A DNA stretch of 64,000 nucleotides, from contig OZ037767.1 in NCBI GenBank assembly GCA_964035545.1, forward strand, positions 20,624,628 to 20,688,627. The letters run 5' to 3'. The DNA comes from Bugula neritina (Eukaryota > Bryozoa > Gymnolaemata > Cheilostomatida > Bugulidae). Shown here piece after piece: positions 36,801-49,622 of the stretch. The notes below the pieces were generated by a model. It was not told where the DNA came from and did no database searches. It saw only the letters and a list, made by a program, of their open reading frames with translations. The position numbers were made by a program, and so were the translations under genes. Within the stretch, counting starts at the first letter, position 1; the number at the start of each line of letters is the position of its first letter.

Positions 36801-39322
36801 CTTCTGATAGGTGCTTGAAGTTGCTCCCTCTTTCCTCCGAGATCTCCACATACCAAAGAACTATAAGTATGTTTGCACTAGATGCAGTGTTTTAGCTCTC
36901 AGTTGATATTGTCAACATCATATGACATTTAGAACACTGAGTTCAATAGACTCCATTCAATGGAAAGAATCAGAAGACAAACTAGGGCGGAGTATGTTTT
37001 CATAAGCAGCCATTAACTCTTTGAATATGCTGAGAGGCAATTAATTAGAACTTTGTTTATGCTTCACGGCTGGAGTATTATTAGCATTTCCTGATTTTTC
37101 ATGAGTAAATTAAAACACAAGCATATCGCAGCACAATAACCACACTTCACAACTTGTAGATAGTTCATTTGATGACTTGATCTGTGAGAGCGGCAGCACT
37201 GTGGCTGTCAAGTTCACGCCAGCATCAAAACCCAAAAGTCTCATCATGCGGCTGTACAAAGTGCACACCCTTGCTGCCACAGGTCAAAGTTCAGGGAGCA
37301 CAACTCTAGCGAGTCCTGCTATAAGTGATCTCTCAACTACACCAGCGGGCAAACCAGAAATTATGGCCACCAATCCCCAAATAAATACTACAGAATTAAT
37401 TCCAGAAACGTCTTCCAGTGATCCCACGAGTTTCAGGTAAAGAAGTTTTTTCTGTTATGTTATTCAGACTTACTGAACAAATAGAAACTTTTCAACTATT
37501 TTTCTATCATTTGTGAGATTTAGCTTAAGGAGTAAAGTGGATGGAAATGTCAAACTGTTTTGTCATACTTGACCTAGTTTTGTTTTGATAGCCTTAGTTT
37601 TATTTGCAGCCTTTCAACAGAGGAGTACATAGCTAGTCCTGCACGCCCTCTCTTAAATCACGCTCACAAACCCTTTGACCACCTTCCCAAGAGTTATTCA
37701 CAGAGTAATGGCTCGTGGCCTGTAATCCTTCCAGTCGTGTTGTCTGCAATTACCATTCTTACGGTGCTCATAGTCCTAGTAATCATCATCAAGAGAAGGT
37801 AACTCTAATTAATTCTCATCTATCTCTGCTTTGTCCTGTTTGGGTAGCAGGGACATAACTTTAAGTAATACACGCATTTAATTTTTTGAACGAGGAATGT
37901 ATTTGAGTGACCCTGCTTTGTCTTATTGTGAAGCAAACTGTCCATGCGTTTATGAGCAGGTATATTGCAAAATGCTTTTGACCAAATAGTATAAATATGA
38001 AATAAAAAGCAAACCTGCTAAAACTGGGCAAAGTGCTTGGTTAATGAATAATAATAAAATAAAAAACTATTTTACTTGAGATACATGTAGCTGATACAGT
38101 GGCTTCACACAGTGTTAACTCTTGAAGGTGGAAGTAAGTTTGCCTTAAACATGTTCATGTAGAGCCAAGTAATGTCTTATTTTATGTACAGCAACATTAC
38201 TGGCAGCTGGCAGCATAGTTACCATTGTTTGCTGCCAGTGTTTTTCCTCAACCAATAGGCACTTAACACTTAGCAGTTCATTTTCCTGTGCTGTTCTTTC
38301 CTGCAGCTTCCAAGAAGAACTCTGGTTGGTTTGACTTTGGTAATTCCCACATAACACCCATTGTGCTACAGTAGTATTTTAGTTACAGCCATATTTTACA
38401 CATATATCAAATAATGTCATATCATATGATGTAATATATTATACGATATGACATAGTATATCGGATCAAATCATTTTATGATATATCATATGATTTGATT
38501 TGAAAATAAAAACACCGAGAGCTCCAGACAGCTAGTACTTCGGATTGGTTTTATCAAATAGATAACATAGTTTTTTGTTCTACTCATTGTGACATTCTTA
38601 ATTTCAGATTACTGTGTGCAGGAGGGCACCTGGGGGTACCCTCAGGGCTACTGGAGGACACCCTCAGGGCACCTGCAGTGTTCATGTTTATGCTATGCTA
38701 ACATTTTATTTACTATATGTTGCAGTATCACTTTTACTTTCTTTATACAGACCCATTAGCCTAATTATAAGTGTAGACCAAACTAAATAGTTTAGCATGC
38801 AAGTGATCGTGTGTTGTAGCTCAGCTGTAAGTGTGTAAATTCAGTTTTGTGATGAATGCAATGAATGTCCACTTTACTTGGTGATACACAAAACGCAACT
38901 CACTAACTGTTAGCAGCTAGTTGGCCCTCGCTAAAGCAAACTATAAAATACTTAAAGAGGTCGCTATGCTTACAACTATACATGAATAGCACACCTAAAA
39001 TGTCACATACCCCTAGCTGTGCCTTATGCAATGCAATGATAAAGTTCAGTTGCCGTGAAGAATGACTACATAAGAAGTATTTTGCAGGGCGCGGCGCAGA
39101 CAATGTAACGGCGGAATGATGGAACTAGAAGATGATGACGCTTCAGACGATCTGATTGATGAGTCGGAACCGGGCAGATGTTTGGTGCAGACGGACTCAA
39201 ATCTTGCCTGTCGATTCTTCAACCCTCATCACCTCCATCACGACTCCATTAAACCAATCAACTGTAATGGAAAACCCTTCACTGAAATGTCTCAGGGTAA
39301 AACAGATCCAGCCATAATATAG
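30834..39322 (+). CDS. Type I membrane protein with NHL-like propeller ectodomain, 488 aa, 8 exons
   Basis: Function unknown. Exons: 30834-30903, 31884-32090, 33038-33185, 34549-34729, 36707-36866, 37160-37436, 37610-37798, 39088-39322. All phases match, and the exon at 33038 is required to keep frame. Residues 1-20 form a signal peptide (TIQILLAMGLA core). Residues about 30-260 read as NHL/six-bladed-propeller-type blades, for example KHCVRQLDFASRNLTLFSG and LFYIADYYNDCVRKLYSDG, the usual pattern of a D-x-x-N-x-C-V-R-x-L blade. A Ser/Thr/Pro-rich stalk with several N-x-S/T sites follows. One membrane helix lies at about 384-408 (VILPVVLSAITILTVLIVLV), with KRR on the cytoplasmic side. The roughly 80-residue tail is acidic and then His/Asn-rich. 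Poly(A) signal at 39617-39622. No named family was recognised for this architecture. A surface receptor or adhesion role is inference. Confidence 0.85.
35285..35525. repeat. 10-11-bp minisatellite (accacctata) in membrane-gene intron 4
   Basis: About 20 copies of accacctataa/accacctatac, with a diverged leading edge from about 35230. Confidence 0.92.
36375..36535. repeat. Minisatellite in membrane-gene intron 4 (catagcctatgttcttacac)
   Basis: About seven copies of a 24-bp unit (catagcctatgttcttacac plus ttcg or variants). Both strands are open across it by chance. Confidence 0.9.
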
Positions 39323-40324
39323 CCTCTCCACACTTATACAACTGCTGGGATAGATTATAGTTTATCAAATTTATTGCTTTGTGATATATAAGCATGCTAA
39401 TGCTTTGCTAAATGTTCTATGTATAAAATTTCGTCTAGCATTACAGATGACGAAATTTTGCCTTCTTTTACTATGCAGAATGAGTTTAGTTTTCAGCTTC
39501 AATCTGCATTTTTGTAAATTGCCAGAATTTCTGTACAAGTATGTGTATACGCGCTTTTTCTAAACCTAATTTTTTAAACTGACTTGTGTATCTAAGCTGT
39601 ACTTATATTTCTATTGAATAAAGCACAATATCTAAACTCTTTCTTCTTTAATTATACCAGCGTGCTACAGTTACTGAACTAGAAGTAATATAACATTGTA
39701 TAACAGAATATTTCACTATCAATATAACGGAACACTAAATTTCCCAGTCATACAAAGAGTATAATATTTTAAAATATGCAACTTCATAGCAATATTATAT
39801 TATATAATGTTGCCAATAAAAATGCCAATAAAAGAGTAACATATATTGATATAATAGAAAAAACAGATAATTTTAAAGCCTAATGATAATATGATAGCGT
39901 ATAAGAATATATTGTGAAGACATAAGAAAACAATATTAACATATACCAATATAAATTACTCGGCATATATCAACAACATTGTATAATGACATAGAAATCC
40001 TATAGAAAAGAAATATAACATCAATATTATGCATTATATTTATATGAAACAATATATTATACTTTGAATAAACATCAAATTATTGATGGAAAGTTTTATT
40101 TAAAAAACAATTCATAGTATGTAGAAAATTTCAGAACTTCAAAACTTAGGTGCTTTCGTTGGAAGCATATCGCAATGGCTTACACAAATTAGCAATAGGA
40201 AACTTTTGTTAGAAGGCGCATTAATTTAATGTCACTGATAACCGGAGATATAGCATGATGGGAATTGTCAGGTGTTGCAGCTTTGCGTTCTGCTGAGTTG
40301 ATTCTATTACATCTCTTGCTAACC

Positions 40325-42456
40325 ATGAAGTTGACTGCTGCATTATTTGCAAGTAAGTTTATTACACTTATATATGGAGAATTTGACTTTGAAATTGCAT
40401 AATTTTGAAAATAGAATGTAAATAAATATTAATTTGAATATAGTTGTAGTTCTCCTTGTGCAATCACAGGCCGAGGTTTTGGGGGGAGTTGATGTAGCTG
40501 CCCTTCTTACTACATTTCAAAAACTCAACTTGTTTTCTGATGGAATCAATGGAGCTGATCATGTTAAAGATGTGAGTTTTAGTATAATTGTCTTTTTTCT
40601 TTCTTTCTGAGCCAACAAGCTGAACAAATTATTGCAGTATCTTATGTAATCAGTTACATATAACAATTTGTATAATGCACTTTATATTCGTTTACAGTCA
40701 AACATTTTATTTCTTTACAACATTTTATACAGAACAGTATGAAACTATTAGTAAATAGTAAAATATTCTTCCATTATTATAAAGTTTTGACTAGTTTATA
40801 AATATTATGTATTGTATGTATAATATATATATCCAACAAGGCTATACACTACATACAACATATAACGGTAAACTAACACATATTATGGTACGCAGACTGT
40901 TTTGTACGGAAGAGCCATAAGAATAACAGATAACGGTGGGTGTGTCACAGTACAGGATCGGGCAACTTCCTTTAAAACTACGAAGTGCGCCGAAACTAGT
41001 GAGGTGAGAGAGTATAACTCTAATGTATATAAAGACATTGATACCAATATATATATATATATATATCATGATTCATGTATACCGTACAGAACATAAGCAC
41101 TATACGCTATACGCTATACGCTATACGCTATACACTATTCGCTATACACTATACGCTATACACTATACGCTATACACTATACGCTATACGCTATACGCTA
41201 TACACTATTCGCTATACACTATACGCTATACACTATACGCTATACACTATACGCTATCACTTACGGCACACAAATATACTTTATTTGAAGGAAGCCACTG
41301 CTGAGGGCACTTCGGAGCTGTTTACTCTGCTGATTAAAATAGGTCAAATGTCATATGATGACGTCGGCTTGAAGCCACCCACTCCCAAACCAGGTAAATG
41401 AGTTTGTCTACTTCTTATACATTCTCTTTCAGTCAGTTGATCGACTAGGACTATTTCATATTCTAGGGCTTAGGTTCGTTGCAGTGATTGGCAAGGATTG
41501 CAGATTTACTCTTTATAGCAGTTCATGTTTTCCCAACAAGTTAGAACCTGGGTCCAAGTTTCTCTGACATTTCCCTTTGAGTATGTATTATATTATTGTG
41601 GTTATTACTGCACATGTTATTTTATTGCAGTTGAAAAAAATTGTGCCGACAATTTCTCAGAGAAGAAATGCCAGTTGCACATAAAGCTTGGTCATTGTGA
41701 CCCCAGCAATCAGTTTTTCAACTGGATTCACCACAATTGCTATCAATCCTGTGGGTGGGTAACATTCAACCCATTTCCTTGCGTATATGATATATGGTGC
41801 TTGGGCTAAACTTGCTGGAACACAGTATAATATGATATTAAGACAGCTTAGGCTATAGTATGTTTTGCATATTATAATAATATATTATGTCATTCCATAC
41901 CATATTGGAGTATAATATCGGAGTATCATATCATAATATATCATATCGTAGTATCATATCACAGTACCATATCATATTATCATCTCATAGTATCATATTA
42001 TAATATCATATCATAGTATCATATCATAGTATCATATCACAGTATCATATAACAGTATAATATCATAGTACCATATGATAATGATAAATCATTCACTTAG
42101 TTATGATGAATTATTACATATAATACACCATATGTTACATGCAGCATATTATTATACACCAATATTTTACATATTATAGTGTATACCGTATAAAATATAA
42201 CGTATAGAATATACATGTATAGCGTATAGCATATAGTGTATATCGTATAGTGTATAGTGTTTAGCATATATGTAGTATATAGTGTATATAACATATAGTG
42301 TATAGCATATAGCATATATAGTGTATAGCGCATAGCATATAGTGTATGGCGCATAGCTGATAGCTTATAGCATATAATGTATTGCTATTACTTTACAGAG
42401 GGTGTCTGAGCAAAGAAGAGATAAAAGAGGCTCTTAGTTTCAACAAGCAGACGTAG
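40325..42456 (+). CDS. Secreted protein with C-terminal ShKT domain, 182 aa, 6 exons
   Basis: Exons: 40325-40352, 40444-40571, 40896-41003, 41291-41393, 41631-41754, 42399-42456. All phases match. Residues 1-20 are a clear signal peptide. Residues 21-125 are unrecognised, with two cysteines in exon 3. The C-terminal region has six cysteines in the ShKT order, closing with the SCGxC pattern that defines the family. The sixth cysteine is encoded only if exon 5 uses the donor at 41755 (gtgggt) rather than the overlapping one at 41758 (gtaaca). ShKT modules occur in cnidarian potassium-channel toxins but far more often in metalloproteases, tyrosinases and other secreted animal proteins. Nothing here shows toxicity. 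Poly(A) signal at 42523-42528. Confidence 0.82.
41097..41258. repeat. Minisatellite in ShKT-gene intron 3 (ctatacactatacgctatac)
   Basis: 7-bp words ctatacg/ctataca in mixed order, about 23 copies, preceded by an (at)n run at 41047-41070. Confidence 0.92.
41890..42380. repeat. Two AT-rich tandem arrays in ShKT-gene intron 5
   Basis: 41925-42075 repeats tatcatatcatag words. 42170-42380 repeats gtatagcatatagt words and runs to within 20 bases of the exon 6 acceptor. Confidence 0.85.
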
Positions 42457-42528
42457 AGCAGATTTTCAACCAGCGATGCTATTGGTTGAATCAGATGCTA
42501 AAGAAATCACCACTTTTCATGTAATAAA

Positions 42529-43000
42529 CTGACTGCTGCGGTTTTACAGAAAATTTGTCTAGTATCTAAAATGTTAATCAAAATTGATAATAAAAATAGT
42601 TTGCAGCTTTATTGATTGTTGAATAACTAGACTATTGCTTTGAACGCAGATAACATCTTTCAGAAGTTAGTAAACTTGCAGATAACTTATATAGACTTTC
42701 AGCTTATAAGGGTGCAAAATATAAATAATAATACGATAGTACGTTAGACACTAACTGTTATAGTAGGTAATAGACAATTATGCATATCATACCTTCAAAA
42801 CTTGTGATAAACTCAAAATTTTTGAACTGCTTATTTCTCTATATGCAAAATAAGTATAATCGGTATTCTAATGAGAGACTCACCCCCTCCCCCCATCTCT
42901 CCTACTGGCTATGACTAGATTGGTTGTCAGTGCCAGATCTTTATGGTCAATTTGGTAGTTCTTTGATATCAATTATTTTCTTATGTTGCATTTAAGAATC
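42529..43000. other. No gene seen
   Basis: Unique AT-rich sequence between the ShKT gene poly(A) site and the SINE-like element. Confidence 0.5.
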
Positions 43001-43009
43001 TGCGTTTAA

Positions 43010-43200
43010 GGTATAGCAGGCTTGGTTTAGTGCAGGGCTAGAGCACTGGTTTAGTAAACACAAGGAGGTCAGTGGTTTGGATCTCAACAAAAGGAATACT
43101 AGGAAAGGCATTAAGTCATAATTGCTCATTTGCTATGAACGAAAACAGGTTCTTGGCCTGCTTTAGAAAAAACCTTGCCATCAAGGGTGTTCTCTAAACA
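43010..43200 (+). mobile_element. tRNA-like SINE head
   Basis: An A-box-like tggtttagtgcagg (43023-43036) and a B-box-like ggtttggatctcaac (43074-43088) stand at tRNA spacing. Between them lies agagcactggtttagtaaac, close to the anticodon arm of animal tRNA-Thr. The acceptor stem does not pair, so it is not a working tRNA gene. It is best read as the tRNA-derived 5' part of a SINE. The 3' end is not defined. Confidence 0.5.
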
Positions 43201-43329
43201 AAAGTGAGTTTTATTTATGAACTTTAGCTTGTAATGGAGATTAGCACTATATAGGCCTAGATCTTGAAAAGGCCATGAAAAAGTGCTAATAATGCTAATA
43301 ACTAATACTTCCTAGCCAACATGGAGCAT

Positions 43330-45813
43330 AACCCCTGATTACAAGGAGTTATATGAAACCAAGACGACTTTCTAGACTCTATTCGATTGAATATATATTA
43401 TATACTGTACATAATATTTTAGAGTAACTCCCAGCACTTAGTGAGTAAAAAGTAACAACTAAATACCTTTTATAAAACTTGTGTATAGCCCTAGATACTG
43501 GCAGAGTTTATATTTATATAGGGTGATGCGGGCTCTGTCCGTACAGAAAATTTATTTTGACGACAGAAAACACAACATCTTTTGATCAAAAAGTGTAAAA
43601 AGCATATTGTTTTCTGGTGAAATCAGCGGACTACATTGTTGCAACATAGAGGAATTATAGGTGGGGTGGGTAACTAACATTCAATAACTTGACCTTAGTC
43701 TAAATATGTTTTCCTAGCCTATACACTGTTTTCAGTACCATACTCTTTCTATATGTTATTAACCATCAACAACAATTGCATAATTGGTACGTCTTCTACT
43801 GAAATAGTGTTGTGTACACATTGCTTATATCTGCATTGAAACTTTTTAAGCCTAATTTGGGTGCTAACAAATGATTAGTAAATATTTGTAGGTTGAAGTT
43901 TACAGTTTTCTTTTAGTGCACTGCGTCCTAACCCTTTTAGTCTAAGTATTTTTTTCATTCTCCATGTTCTCCTATAGTTTTAAGTTTTCCTTACTATGTT
44001 TATGCTATAATTGGAAGTTATTGATGTGGATGTTCTAGTAAACAGGTAAATTGTATAAGAATCACTGAATATAAGGATAATTATAACTGGAATAGTATTA
44101 AAAATATCCAAGGTATCTTTATGGTAAACATTTTTGAAGAACCACAGAGTGATAATACCTGCTTTATTACAAGTTTTCAATCAATCACCAGTCTACGAAA
44201 ATTCAATTAGAAATATTTATATAAAGGAGTTGTCTATTTTTATGAGTCTGTTATTTTAAAAATTTCTTTGCGTTATTGCACATTTCAACATCGTTAAAAT
44301 TCCATGAACCGACAAATAGTTACCGACATAAAAAGCGGAATATTATCACCATTAGAACTGCATCCTTAGACTTACAGCCATTTGCAATGTAAAAATTCCT
44401 CATCTCCGATTGCGGTGTATACTAGACTAAACGCAAGTTTTAATTATATTACTATTAATAAATTTAACTGGACTTCCACGTAGCCTATATTTGCAGCTGC
44501 TGTTATGCCACAAAATATTCAGTTGATTTAATTCTCAATCCTTGAATTCTAAAATCAATATCACTATGAGTATGACTATGACTCAATGAGTTAATGAGTA
44601 TCAGTATGACTGAGTGTAAGACTAAGTCTAAGTGTATTTGTAAGTGTATCAGTATGAGTATGAGTATCGGTATGAAGTATGACTTTAATTATGATGATCA
44701 GGATGTTATCGTGATCAGACTGAGAATGGGAATCTTAAAATTGAAGCTAAACTTGATGTTATATTTCAAAATCATAGTCATGAATATCAACATGAATAGA
44801 ATTTAAGTTAGAAAATGAAATATTAATATTTGTCGATGTCTTTTGAAATTACCATCACTATGAGTATGATATTGATAATGATAATCATAAAATGATAAAT
44901 AATCACACTCGGTTATCTGACATACTGAGAGTGACAGTGATACTGATACACTCAGTCTCACATTGGCACTGATAGTTGAACTTGATATGAATTAAATTTT
45001 TATTTTATTATTAGTGTTATGATTATCATTTATAGTTATTTTTCAATGTTATAATTGTGATAATTATATTGATGATAGACACTAATAGTAATAATTTAAT
45101 AGATAATATTTAGTATTATGATATTGATTTACCTACTTTTACGTACTTTTTGAGTTAAACATTGTTCAATTTGTAATAAATTAAATGTTTCAGATTAAAA
45201 CTCACTTGACTCAGTACAACGGAACCTACTTATTGACTTAAGGTCTCATTCATAATTTGATTGAAGATAATCTCAACAGCTAATCATATTCATAGTATAA
45301 GTATTACTGTGTTGGTCAACTTAAGATTAATGTAAATACTTATAAATTTATTTAATCGTGATTATTTACTGATCTGATATACTACTAATGTCCTCTTACG
45401 TGGTAGGACTCTGCAATTACCAGGGTTTTTTATTGGTCCATTGTATCAATAATATATTACTAAATACTGTAAAAATACTTTAATGGAGGGTTTTGTGTTA
45501 GGTTTATGAGAGTGCGGTATTTGCTGTCACTATATGGATCAACACTAAGTCATGATGTCAATTTAAAAATTGGTATTAGTATTTCAGTTAATTCAAGTGT
45601 GGTACTCTTAATTTACCTGCATGTTATTGACAAAGTGTGATAATCATCAACTTGTTCTTCGTAGCTGTCTATGCTACATTATTTCAATTCTAACTGACCT
45701 CACCAGTTCACCTACTTAGAATAAACTTTGTAGAATGTACATGACTGCTGTGTAGTCTGTACTTAGTGAGACGGAAGTATTTGATAGTTTGAATCTGTCA
45801 CTCTTGAGTGGCG
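43330..45813. other. No gene seen
   Basis: AT-rich interval. 44560-44690 is a degenerate atgagtatgact repeat that produces a short Met/Ser/Lys-rich open frame. No exon is supported before WTAP. Confidence 0.5.
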
Positions 45814-48800
45814 ATGACAGAGGGCGAGGAACCAGTTGCTGCTACTGTGAGACCGGTGAGTCTTGAATAGAATAGTTTACCACCTTTAATGAATTCTAAC
45901 CTCAGTATGATTTACAGTTGTATACAGCCAATAAGGTGATGTATAGTAGTGAAATGTGAGCATTGAATGAGAATAGTAAACATGCAAGTTATTTGGCTGA
46001 AATTCATAATCATAAACGAGTATAATATACATTAAATTGATGGCCCTAGTTAGCTTGAAGTTACTCTTGCGTTAAACAATTATGACTATAATTATCAAAA
46101 CATTGCCACTCTGTAGGAAAGAAAATCTACTGATGTCTTGGAGAAGCTAGACAAGGCTGAGCTTATTGATGAAATCTCCTTACTTAATAATTACATCGAA
46201 ACTAACAAGTTAGAAGGTCAGTCCCTTCTGTTTGTTGTTTCAGCTCCTTCAATAGCACACACTGAATATCACACACTGAATGTCACACACTGTATGTCAC
46301 ACACTGTATGTCACGCACTGAATATCATACACTGAATGTCACACACTGAATGTCACACACTGAATGTCACACACTGAATGTCACACACTGAATGTCACAC
46401 ACTGAATGTCACACACTGAATGTCACACACTGAATATCACACACTGAATGTCATACACTGAATGTCACACACTGAATATCACACACTGAATGTCACACAC
46501 TGTATGTCACACACTGAATGTCACACACTGAATATCACACACTGAATGTCACACACTGAATGTCACACACTGTATGTCACACACTGTATGTCACACACTG
46601 AATATCACACACCGAGTGTTATTGTTGGTAGACTTACAATCTCTAAAAGAAACAGAGGAAAAGCTGAGACAGCAACTTTGTGATGTCAGTAAACGGGAGA
46701 GCATCTTGCTGAAGACACTAGCGGAGAAAGAGCGTGAAGTTACAGATTTAGAGGTGAGTTGAATTCCCAGTTATTGAGGAAAGAGTTGTGTAAAACTGAT
46801 ACTTGTTTGAGGTAGATGCAGTAATGAAGAAATTGAAAAAAGTTTGTTTTCTAGATGAAAAATGTAGCAAAAGAAGTTATGTTCTCGCAAGAATTTCAAC
46901 CTGCGCCCAAACCAAAATGTAATAATAAAATTGGAAAACTTGTGTTATCTCAATTTCTCCACTACTGCTCCTAAATGACTTGTTTTGTGTTGCATATACT
47001 TATATGTGAATTATTTACTTGACTTGTAGGCACAGATAGAGGAACTGAAACAGTACCAGCTACCTAGTAATAATCAGCTGAGAACTATGCTGCTTGAGCC
47101 AACAGTCAATGTAGTTATAAACAGACTCAAGAAAGAACTTGACACCACAAAACTTAGACTTGAGGAATCACAAAGCGAACTTAATGCTTGGAAGTTCACT
47201 CAAGACAGGTGATTTCTCACGGAACATGGAGATGTAGCGATATTTTAGAGCTCGCTTAGTGTCCCCGGCTACCAGTAGCTGTTGAGAAAGACAACAAGTG
47301 CAGTATTCAACTTACTACAGCAGCCATATTGTATCCTGTAACCATGGTAACATACAAATCTCACTACGACTGCTATAAACAAATGTGATGCGCCCTAATA
47401 GTCTATGAAATAGACATGCAACTACCTCTCCATTATTTGAGCAATGAAATCAATAGCCTAGTTAGGTCTGTGATAAATATCAATGAGTAATGTAAAATGG
47501 GCTTAGTGTTGAATATTTATAAAGAAGTCGTGTACAGGCGGCTTAGTATGGCCACAGGGCATAATAATCCCTGGTATGCCAACCATTTCGCACCACTCAA
47601 TGTTAACTGGATGGATGGGCTAGTAACGGCATGTATAGCATAAAAATATACACCTGCGTTGGCGAGTGAATACCGTCTTATGGTGATGGTCAGGCGTGGC
47701 TAGACACTAGACAGTACTCTTAAAAACTTCAGACTGGACACAACCAGTTCCAAACGAACTGCCAATTGTGCACAGTTCCTGCAGGTTTCACTGTCAGTAG
47801 TTGTCTGCCTCAATGTATTCACTTTTAAATACATTTATGTTTACTTTTCACATCAGCCATAATTTGTTTTATTTCTTATTACTATCCAATTGATAATGTT
47901 TGTGTTTCTGTTATTAGTGTAAAGAATGTTATTCAGGTTTGGTCATGTTTTCATTAACCAAACTGAACAGAAATATAAATGCAATTAGCTGTCACATAGT
48001 GAAAGGTGTATTGTTTTGACTAGTATTGCATGAACCAACTAAGTTTTGTTTTCAACTGATAAGCAAAGTTGTAGATAGTGTCTTAGCTGAATGATTTCTT
48101 TGCTAACCTTATTAAAAATCCTTTGAAATACTAGTGAATCATAAAAATAATAAATTGAGGCAGCCATTGAGCTAGAGTTAATCTAACGGTTTTATTAATT
48201 AATACAATTTATCCTACTCCAAAGCCATGTGTCTTCCTCAGTTGATTTAATTCCAAAACTCCATTTTCTGTCGCAGTATGTGGTGTTGTGGCAATGTAGC
48301 AAAGGACTGTGCTGAGATGACCGGTCCTAGGTTTTGTTATTTATACGATATGTTTTTACTTCTGTATTCCCGCAGTCAAACCGGCAAGCATTTGATGGCC
48401 AGATGCCGTACGCTACTGAAGGAAAATGAAGAGTTAGGAATGCAAATATCACAGGGCCGAATAGCTAAGTTGGAGGGTGAAATTGCATTGCAGAAGAAAC
48501 TAGTGGAAGAAATGAAAGTTGCTCAAAATGGTGTGTATTCTAACTTATTACTCTTCAGTTTGTACAATTTGATCTAATGTAGAGGGTAACTAAATTGCAC
48601 ACCGGGTCAGGTATGGTGAAAAAAGAACAGCCAAATTATAGCATGCTTGGAATTTGACATGGTTTCATTAGATTTTTTGAAGTAAGCTATTTCTATTGGA
48701 CTGCAGTTTTGTGCAGCTGGGCAATTAAACTTTGTAAAGTCCAATAATTATGTTGTCGTTAAACTGAGTGGATAAGTCTGTTGATGAGTGAACATTCTGA

Positions 48801-49224
48801 AACCTCTTTGATTTCAGAGACTGAGCAGTTCGTTGTGGAGTTAGACGATGACACAGAGGGACTGCAGGCGACCATCTTGCTGCTTCAACAGCAGCTGAAA
48901 GAAGCTAAAGAGAGAATACACATCTTAGAAGGAACTGGTGACTCAACACCTTTACAGCAAAACCAAATGGATACCGAAACTACGGAGTCTATGGAAGACG
49001 AACCTACACACTCAGAATTGACGTTGGAAAATGAAGGAAATGACAACAGTTTGACGTTTCCAGAAAATTCTGAAATTTGTTCAAAAAACGAAGAAAAGAC
49101 ATCAATGGTTAATGGCTCAATTGCTTTGACAGAGAATGATGAAATGAACCCCACAAATAGTCCTGGTGAAAAGTCGTCGGCTTTGGTTAAAAATGGACGA
49201 ACTGGTGTGTCTGTGACTAACTGA
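45814..49224 (+). CDS. WTAP: WTAP, regulatory subunit of the m6A writer complex, 334 aa, 6 exons
   Basis: WTAP (Fl(2)d in insects) is the nuclear-speckle adaptor that anchors METTL3-METTL14 for N6-methyladenosine deposition and influences splicing. Exons: 45814-45855, 46117-46216, 46632-46753, 47030-47208, 48376-48530, 48818-49224. All phases match. The protein is coiled coil from about residue 20 to 225. Family-specific blocks are readable: LKETEEKLRQQL, QLRTMLLEPTVNVVI, LRLEESQSELNAWKFTQDSQ, TGKHLMARCRTLLKENEELG and ISQGRIAKLEGEIALQKK, then LQATILLLQQQLKEAKERI. The tail (about 230-334) is acidic, Ser/Thr/Asn-rich and shorter than in vertebrates (human WTAP is 396 aa). The start ATG follows gagtggcg and gives a 14-codon first exon. 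Poly(A) signal at 49332-49337. Confidence 0.95.
46254..46610. repeat. 14-bp minisatellite in WTAP intron 2 (tgtcacacactgaa)
   Basis: About 25 copies of tgtcacacactgaa with variants (atatcacac, tgtatgtcac). It fills most of the 415-bp intron and ends about 20 bases before the exon 3 acceptor. Confidence 0.94.
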
Positions 49225-49331
49225 ACACATAGTTACTTGTAAATAATAGTATGTAAATATCGTGTCTATCATCTTGATAAGTTACAACCTTTTGAAATTT
49301 ACAAAGAATTATTCATTTAATAATAATTTTA

Positions 49332-49384
49332 AATAAAAGAAATGGTTACAGTGTTGGCGGCTTCTTAATACCACCATTTTTATT
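49332..49384. terminator. Abutting convergent poly(A) signals of WTAP and TTI1
   Basis: AATAAA on the plus strand at 49332-49337 (WTAP) and TTTATT, that is AATAAA on the minus strand, at 49379-49384 (TTI1) face each other 41 bases apart. The two 3' ends are predicted to touch or overlap. Confidence 0.6.
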
Positions 49385-49622
49385 ATTAAAGTGCTGTTGG
49401 ATTGACAAGTAAATTTAGTGAACCATTTATATAGGATTATTATTTTTAATATAGTGTAAAATAATTTTTGTTTGTACAAAATCAACTCCATTACAAACAT
49501 TGACAAAATAAATCAGCAATTTACTTTCTACATTTCAAAACAATTTGTGTCATGATTTTCACACAATCCTTGATTACAAAGTACAATAAAGGAAATCAGT
49601 TGTTGCATTGTCTGGATGCATA

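Noticed and set aside
38145-38357. 70-codon minus-strand frame in the membrane-gene intron 7
   Set aside because: It has protein-like composition, possibly an old transposon remnant, but no recognisable motif or boundary.
43010-43095. Functional tRNA gene
   Set aside because: The internal boxes are recognisable but diverged, and no acceptor stem pairs, so it was called a SINE fragment.
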